NCBI RefSeq assembly: GCF_001039355.2
Contig: NW_019776103.1
Location: forward strand, 63,490-112,472
Reading direction: 5' to 3'
From: Lingula anatina
Taxonomy: Eukaryota; Brachiopoda; Lingulata; Lingulida; Lingulidae
DNA: 48,983 nt
Below, piece by piece: positions 44,501 to 48,983 of the stretch. Each line of letters begins with the position of its first letter. Position 1 is the stretch's first letter. The notes below the pieces were generated by a model that ran no database searches, had not been told where the DNA came from, and saw nothing but the letters and a program-made list of their open reading frames with translations. The translations under genes were made by a program, and so were the position numbers.

Positions 44501-46865
44501 TATTTCTATGCGTATTTCTTAAAGGACAACTCAGTGGGTTAGATTAATGCATAGAAGCAGGTTCTATGTAAAACTTTGATCAGATTTTAGTTTAGTTATT
44601 TATGTCTTAACCTTCCACACCAGCACTATTCATAATAGCACTGTAGAGGTTTTTTTTTCCAAAATGCTATGAATGGCTCATGTCGCCAAGGAGATCTATG
44701 AAAACCCAAATACTTGGTAAACACTCCAATACATTGTGATTGTTACCAGGCGTTTACCAGGCCCCCGTTTCACAAAGAATCTTAAATCCGTAGTTGACTA
44801 GCGCGAGCTGAATGGCCTAGCTAGGTCGACTACGCTGCAGTCGACTAGGAGTGTTTCACAAAGAATCTAACGTCTTAGCTTGGCGTGCTTATCGTAGTCG
44901 ACGCGCACGAGAAACTCTTCAAGAAAAGGAGGTTTAAAATTTCAAAAGTTTCACAAGACATGACGTTTCATGGCCTCTTTCGGCCGAGAACGGTCGTTTA
45001 TCAACAATAAAAATCAGCCAAAACACAAACAAAGTTTGTTTTTGAACTTTATTGATTAGTTTAACTTCGATACAACTTCAAAGTAACAGTTAAACAGTCG
45101 TGGAACACTGCTGACGGACGTCTAGCGGTCAAAAACATAAACAAACACGCGATCGGCTGGGTGAAGTGGCATTTTATTTTTTATTTCAATATTCAAGAAA
45201 TGTCAGTGCTATTCAAGGATATTATAACACAATATCTTGAAGGAGGTATGTTCTTTCCAAATTTTTGTTGTTTATGCTCTCATTTACCGAGTTTTAGTTG
45301 AGCTTGCCGACTTAAGTCTCCTCCCGAGGAGGCCTGACATCGTCGACTTTTTGCCAATGGTTACAGCTAAGAAGAAAACGACGTAAGCGACCTTTTAGAT
45401 TCTTTGTGAAACGGGACTTAGTGACGTAACGACTTAATTACGTTGGTAACCAAGCCCTAAGTCAGGGAAACCGACTTAAGTTTTTTTGTGAAACGGGGGC
45501 CAGATAAAGCAAGCTAGACTTTATATTGATGAGCATCTGCTAGATGGCAGTTTGAAACCATCATATGCAAGGATGCACCTCATTTAATGAAAACCAAATA
45601 AAGGCTTCGTTCACATGGAAAGTCTATTTTCTAAAAATCTATTATCTATTCGCGGTATCTTGTGATCACTCCGAGCGGAGCCGAGAATTAATTACAGCTG
45701 TGGAAGTAACTGGCTCGCGCTGCCAGTAATTACGCCGCGGGGTATTCAGGGCACAGACCGTGATCATAAGATACCGCGAATAGAAAATAGATTTTTAGAA
45801 AATAGACTTTCCATGTGAACGAAGCCAAATACTGTAAAAGTACACATCTAGCCACTGGTACAGCCTATGGATTCAGACCCTCTGTAGCAAAACTAGACTC
45901 ACCAGTGGTTGTTACTGTCATTGTTAATTAGATACCCAGACAGTTGGAACTTGTGCACATATCACTTCAGCACTGTGGTATATGGGGTTTGCAACGAGGC
46001 AATCGAAAATTATGTTGTAGAGAAGACTCTTGCAATGCGTTCTATAAAAGATCTATATCACATACAGAATCATATGAAATGTTTTTTTAGGTGATTTAAT
46101 ATCATTGTCATACAGATTATTGGCCAAAACTGTTACTATGCTTACTATATTTTCATTCAGTTTTCAATTTTACCTTATCATTTTTTGGGACAAATTATTT
46201 TAGCAAATTAAAAAAAAATCGAAGATGGGCATTTTGCCAATGGTTACCAGCACTCATCCTTTTCGTAAACAAATGACATTTCACATTGATGATGCCTTAC
46301 TGCAAGAGGATTGCTAAAATATATAAGCACTGCTTGTAACTAGTTCCCCCACCTTCAAAAAAAAAAAAAAAAAAAAAAAACGTTTATTGGCCTCTCTTTC
46401 GATTGTCCATTTGTTGAACCCCTTTTAATGTGCATTCTGTGAAATAGAGTAATTGCTTCCACGCACATTAAAATGTAACTTAAGTTGACTTTTCAGTATA
46501 CTGTATGTACTTCTACTTATGACAGGTGTGTAGATAATTAAGTGATAATCACATTCTATATTTTAGAAAATGGCCAGTATGTTGAGAACTTCGACAGAAC
46601 GAAACATTGCGTATCTAAATGGTGGGTATATTTTCAAATGTTCTGCATATCGTTGCGCATGTTAAAATAAATGAAAGATAAACTCCCCCATGTTAATATG
46701 AACAGTTCTATATTATTTCTTATTTCAATATTGCGTCGAAATGACTGTTCTTTAAAGATTTGCCCCCAAGTGCAAGGCGTACCTGGGGTTATCTGCCAAG
46801 AAGCATATCAATTTGAGATACAAAGTGGTGCTACAACGAATGCTTTAAAGTACATGTATATATAA
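41596..46865 (+). CDS. TNF-receptor-superfamily-like protein (cysteine-rich repeats; 3' end uncertain)
   Basis: Predicted exons are 41596-41625, 42151-42220, 42460-42548, 43299-43428, 46567-46625 and 46758 onward. The first intron has phase 0, the rest 1, 0, 1 and 0, and all join in frame. The first two exons make a signal peptide split by an intron (MVVYLIHIAA, then LLAAVINEVK), followed by NCAGGYNHLGKCKALTPC, DNRCWCDGLYGY, ECRE..ACRCMSC, NGQYVENFDRTKHCVSKW and ICPQVQGVPGVIC..GATTNA. The Cys spacing, GxY and NGQY motifs match TNFR cysteine-rich domains. These would bind a trimeric TNF ligand outside the cell. If exon 6 is read to its TAA at 46863-46865 the product is 161 residues, secreted, with no membrane segment, and AATAAA follows 38 bases later. 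Otherwise a weak donor at about 46850 leads to exons I could not find before the window end. An alternative donor for exon 5 at 46622 is possible but does not join exon 6 in frame. Confidence 0.72.
42895..43200. mobile_element. CAACGTTG dispersed repeat in the receptor gene intron
   Basis: It aligns over about 300 bp with 47099-47390, including the non-palindromic part (AGTGCCTGCTTTGTCTGA and CATGTTTTGCACC). It lies between receptor exons 3 and 4. Confidence 0.7.
44761..45500. mobile_element. Inverted-repeat element of the TTTCACAAAG family
   Basis: The ends GCCCCCGTTTCACAAAGAAT and TTTTGTGAAACGGGGGC are inverted repeats with a possible CAG target duplication (44758-44760, 45501-45503). Further TTTCACAAAGAATCT copies occur inside in both orientations (44855, 45395), so the element looks nested or multi-hairpin. 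It is in the intron before receptor exon 5. Confidence 0.78.
45603..45826. mobile_element. MITE with about 70-bp inverted repeats
   Basis: The ends GGCTTCGTTCACATGGAAAG and CTTTCCATGTGAACGAAGCC are complementary and extend inward through TCTATTCGCGGTATCTTGTG. It lies in the intron before receptor exon 5. Confidence 0.8.
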
Positions 46866-46902
46866 AATTGATTCCCTTGTAGTTTTCTTCTCTCTCTGTT
46901 AA

Positions 46903-46908
46903 AATAAA
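46903..46908 (+). promoter_or_regulatory. Candidate polyadenylation signal for the short receptor form
   Basis: An AATAAA hexamer lies 38 bases past the in-frame TAA that ends exon 6 of the receptor-like gene. It would support a short secreted transcript. The region is AT-rich, so chance occurrence is possible. Confidence 0.3.
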
Positions 46909-47098
46909 ATCACGATCGCTTTTGATGAGAACATATTTTAACATCTCATACAAACGAAAATACCTTTCCAACTTTATCTTTGCGTCATAGTGCTAATTAT
47001 GTTACGCGTCCACCGAAGGCTTTCTTGTTGCACGAAAAACCGTGCGTAAGCACTCCTGTTTACTGTCGCTTACGCTCCCGCATGAAAGACGAGATTTA

Positions 47099-47390
47099 CT
47101 CCCAGCGGGCAAATTATTGTTTTAACGTTGAAACAACATTGAACCATTAAGTTGAAAAGACATTGGATAAACATTGGATTTGAAAGTTGTGTCAACCTCA
47201 GATAACAACGCTGCATCAACGTCAGAAAACAATGTTATATCAACCCCACCCAGCGGGAAATTACACAAATTATAACGTACACTGTAAAAACATCCAAGTG
47301 CCTGCTTTGTCTGAAATTTTCAACGCATTTAGCTCCTAAGCATGTTTTGCACCCAAGCATGGTAAACCCTTTTAGCCTGGATGTGTTTAG
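47099..47390. mobile_element. CAACGTTG dispersed repeat
   Basis: It begins CTCCCAGCGGGCAAATTATT. A second CCCAGCGGGAAA at 47248 marks the end of the palindromic part. The following 130 bp are shared with the copy at 42895. Confidence 0.7.
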
Positions 47391-47452
47391 CAGTAGGACA
47401 TGTTTGATGGCTAAATATATGTAGGGTATAAATGTATAGCCTATATATATAT

Positions 47453-48685
47453 TGTGACGCGAGCCCTCCCCTCGGGAGTCCCGTGGGCACGTTAATTTAA
47501 TCGCGGGTCGGGAGATATGTTGATTTTCCCCAGGGAAAGTATATCCCAAGCACAAACAACAAGAGTGGATTTCAAGTAAAGACAAACAGCTTTAATAAAA
47601 GTAGAAATCGATTATAAAAGTTCAATAGCACGTAAAAGTTAAAGACATTTGAGTATCTCGTACGCATTTAAAGTCATTCACGTTACTCAGTTCAACATTA
47701 CATGTTACGTTCGCACAGAGTTCACAGTTTCTCTTGGAGTCCAAAACATAAAATAACGTCGAACTAAATCTCAACTAAAAATCTTAATAAATTTACGGAA
47801 ACGCTACTGAATGGGTCCAGTCTTCTGTCGCGGTACAATGCTTCGTTTCACATGAACAGTCCTGGAGAATGGGCTATGTATCCCCTGTAGACTCAGGCAT
47901 CCCCACCTGCAGTTGCTGCATGCCCGGACGCTGAACAATTAAATCGATAATAAACCAAACGTAAGATAACTCAAATAACTCAACAAAAAGTTACACGAAG
48001 GTGTCCAGTCTTCTTGGCTACGGCACATGGCTTCATTACACACGAACAGTCTTGGAGAATAGGAATTTTCCCACCTGGAGTGGCCAACTCTTAGGATTTC
48101 CACCTGCAGTATCTGACTGTCAGGAATTTCCACCTACACCTCCTCATGCATTGGATCTTCGAGATCGGTAAGAAGTTCTCCATGCCCGGCTGCTGGTCAA
48201 ATGAGTTAAAAACGCAAACAAAACCAAAGAAACTCAAAAATAACGAAACTAAAGTTTTCCCAGTTACGCTAACGCATTACTGGAGTTGCGGTCCGGAAGA
48301 CCAGTGTATAACTCACGTTTCCGCTCCCTCTCGTCTTCTTTTATCTTCTTTACACGCCTTTCTCTTCTTTCGCCTTCTACCCGACTGCAACGCTTCCACT
48401 CCAACGCTCTCCTTGCGTTTTTCTTTTTCCACGATCTACGTTTGAGTACGTTGTACGTGAGCATCATTTACGTCTAGGTTCCGTCCCCTTGTTGTTTGTT
48501 TACATTCTGAGGTCACAAGGTCACGTTAACTATGTCAAGGCTGTATGACGTAACACAATTGCGGCTCCCATGTTCGTCCGTTTATCACGGCAGTGCGGCA
48601 ATAATATTTCAGGTAAACAACGCTAACTACAAATAAACTTCATCAATATACAGAAAGGATCAGGGTGCGACCCGGTCACGTTACA
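47453..48685. mobile_element. Probable solo LTR (Gypsy-like), about 1.23 kb
   Basis: It begins TGTGACGCGAGCCC and ends CCGGTCACGTTACA (TG..CA boundaries), with ATAT on both sides, though this lies in an AT-repeat and is weak. Read on the minus strand it starts TGTAACGTGACCGGG, a form common in Gypsy LTRs, and ends GGGCTCGCGTCACA. Two tandem-like blocks near 47818 and 48004 share CAGTCTTC..GAACAGTC. No internal retroviral-type coding region is in the window. Confidence 0.5.
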
Positions 48686-48710
48686 ATATATAGGCTTATA
48701 TAGTTATTTT

Positions 48711-48712
<2 letters not shown>

Positions 48713-48778
<66 letters not shown>
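48713..48778. repeat. TA microsatellite
   Basis: About 32 TA units just right of the probable solo LTR. Confidence 0.95.
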
Positions 48779-48779
<1 letters not shown>

Positions 48780-48954
48780 CTTCCAGCGGCTTGAAGACCT
48801 TTGCTGGTCACATTTTTTTAATGTATACGATACTTATATTATATTATAATATTGGTCGTGATGATGCTATTAAGTATTTTGTTATATTGCATCAAAAGTG
48901 AAGTAAAACCCTATTTTGGGCACTGTCACCATAATGACCATTAAAGGAAACCAG

Positions 48955-48983
48955 GGGCCGGTTTCACAAAGCAGTAGTTAGTA
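48955..48983. mobile_element. Start of another TTTCACAAAG-family element, cut by window end
   Basis: GGGCCGGTTTCACAAAG matches the terminus of the element at 44761. Only 29 bases are in view. Confidence 0.5.

Noticed and set aside
45930-46090. Open stretch after ATTAG reading TQTVGTCAHITS in the receptor intron
   Set aside because: No donor with the phase needed for the next exon; the frame stops at a TAG; no conserved cysteine spacing.
48264-48467. Charged minus-strand frame rich in Arg/Lys/Glu
   Set aside because: It lies inside the probable LTR over a pyrimidine-rich stretch; composition alone explains it.

Overview
The window is non-coding-rich, intron-bearing, AT-rich animal DNA. It has GT..AG introns with consistent phases, many short inverted-repeat transposons, non-LTR retrotransposon fossils and microsatellites, plus assembly N runs. 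The gene families and transposon ends suggest a marine invertebrate, most likely a deuterostome such as amphioxus, a hemichordate or a sea urchin. I cannot fix the species from sequence alone, and a mollusc or brachiopod is not excluded.

The recognisable core is a TNF-superfamily locus at 14.7-46.9 kb. A plus-strand TNF ligand gene has four coding exons: one for the cytoplasmic domain, transmembrane segment and start of the stalk, a stalk exon, a hinge exon, and a TNF-homology-domain exon. About 5 kb containing the last three exons (stalk, hinge, TNF domain) but not the anchor exon is repeated twice more in tandem. The second cassette is intact and in matching phase. The third is broken: its stalk exon is partly deleted and its TNF domain carries a nonsense codon. 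A fourth, more divergent ligand gene lies inverted at 31.2-36.2 kb and has its own anchor exon. Head to head with it, at 41.6-46.9 kb, is a TNF-receptor-like gene with a split signal peptide and cysteine-rich repeats. That gene is either a short secreted receptor or continues past the recognisable exons. The locus therefore pairs several ligands with a candidate receptor, and two ligand cassettes may share one membrane-anchor exon by alternative splicing.

The left 14 kb is mostly transposon debris: two or three degraded non-LTR reverse transcriptase tails, a PIF/Harbinger-like element, and an inverted repeat pair flanking about 3.3 kb. It also holds four orphan exon-like segments that I cannot assign. 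The spacers and introns of the TNF locus hold a hAT-like MITE with an 8-bp target duplication and an empty site in its paralogue. They also hold a palindromic Tc1/mariner derivative inside the inverted ligand gene, several CAACGTTG-rich palindromic MITEs (one exactly at the cassette 1/2 junction), and a THAP-domain fossil. A probable solo LTR lies at the right end. No tRNA, rRNA or CRISPR array was seen.
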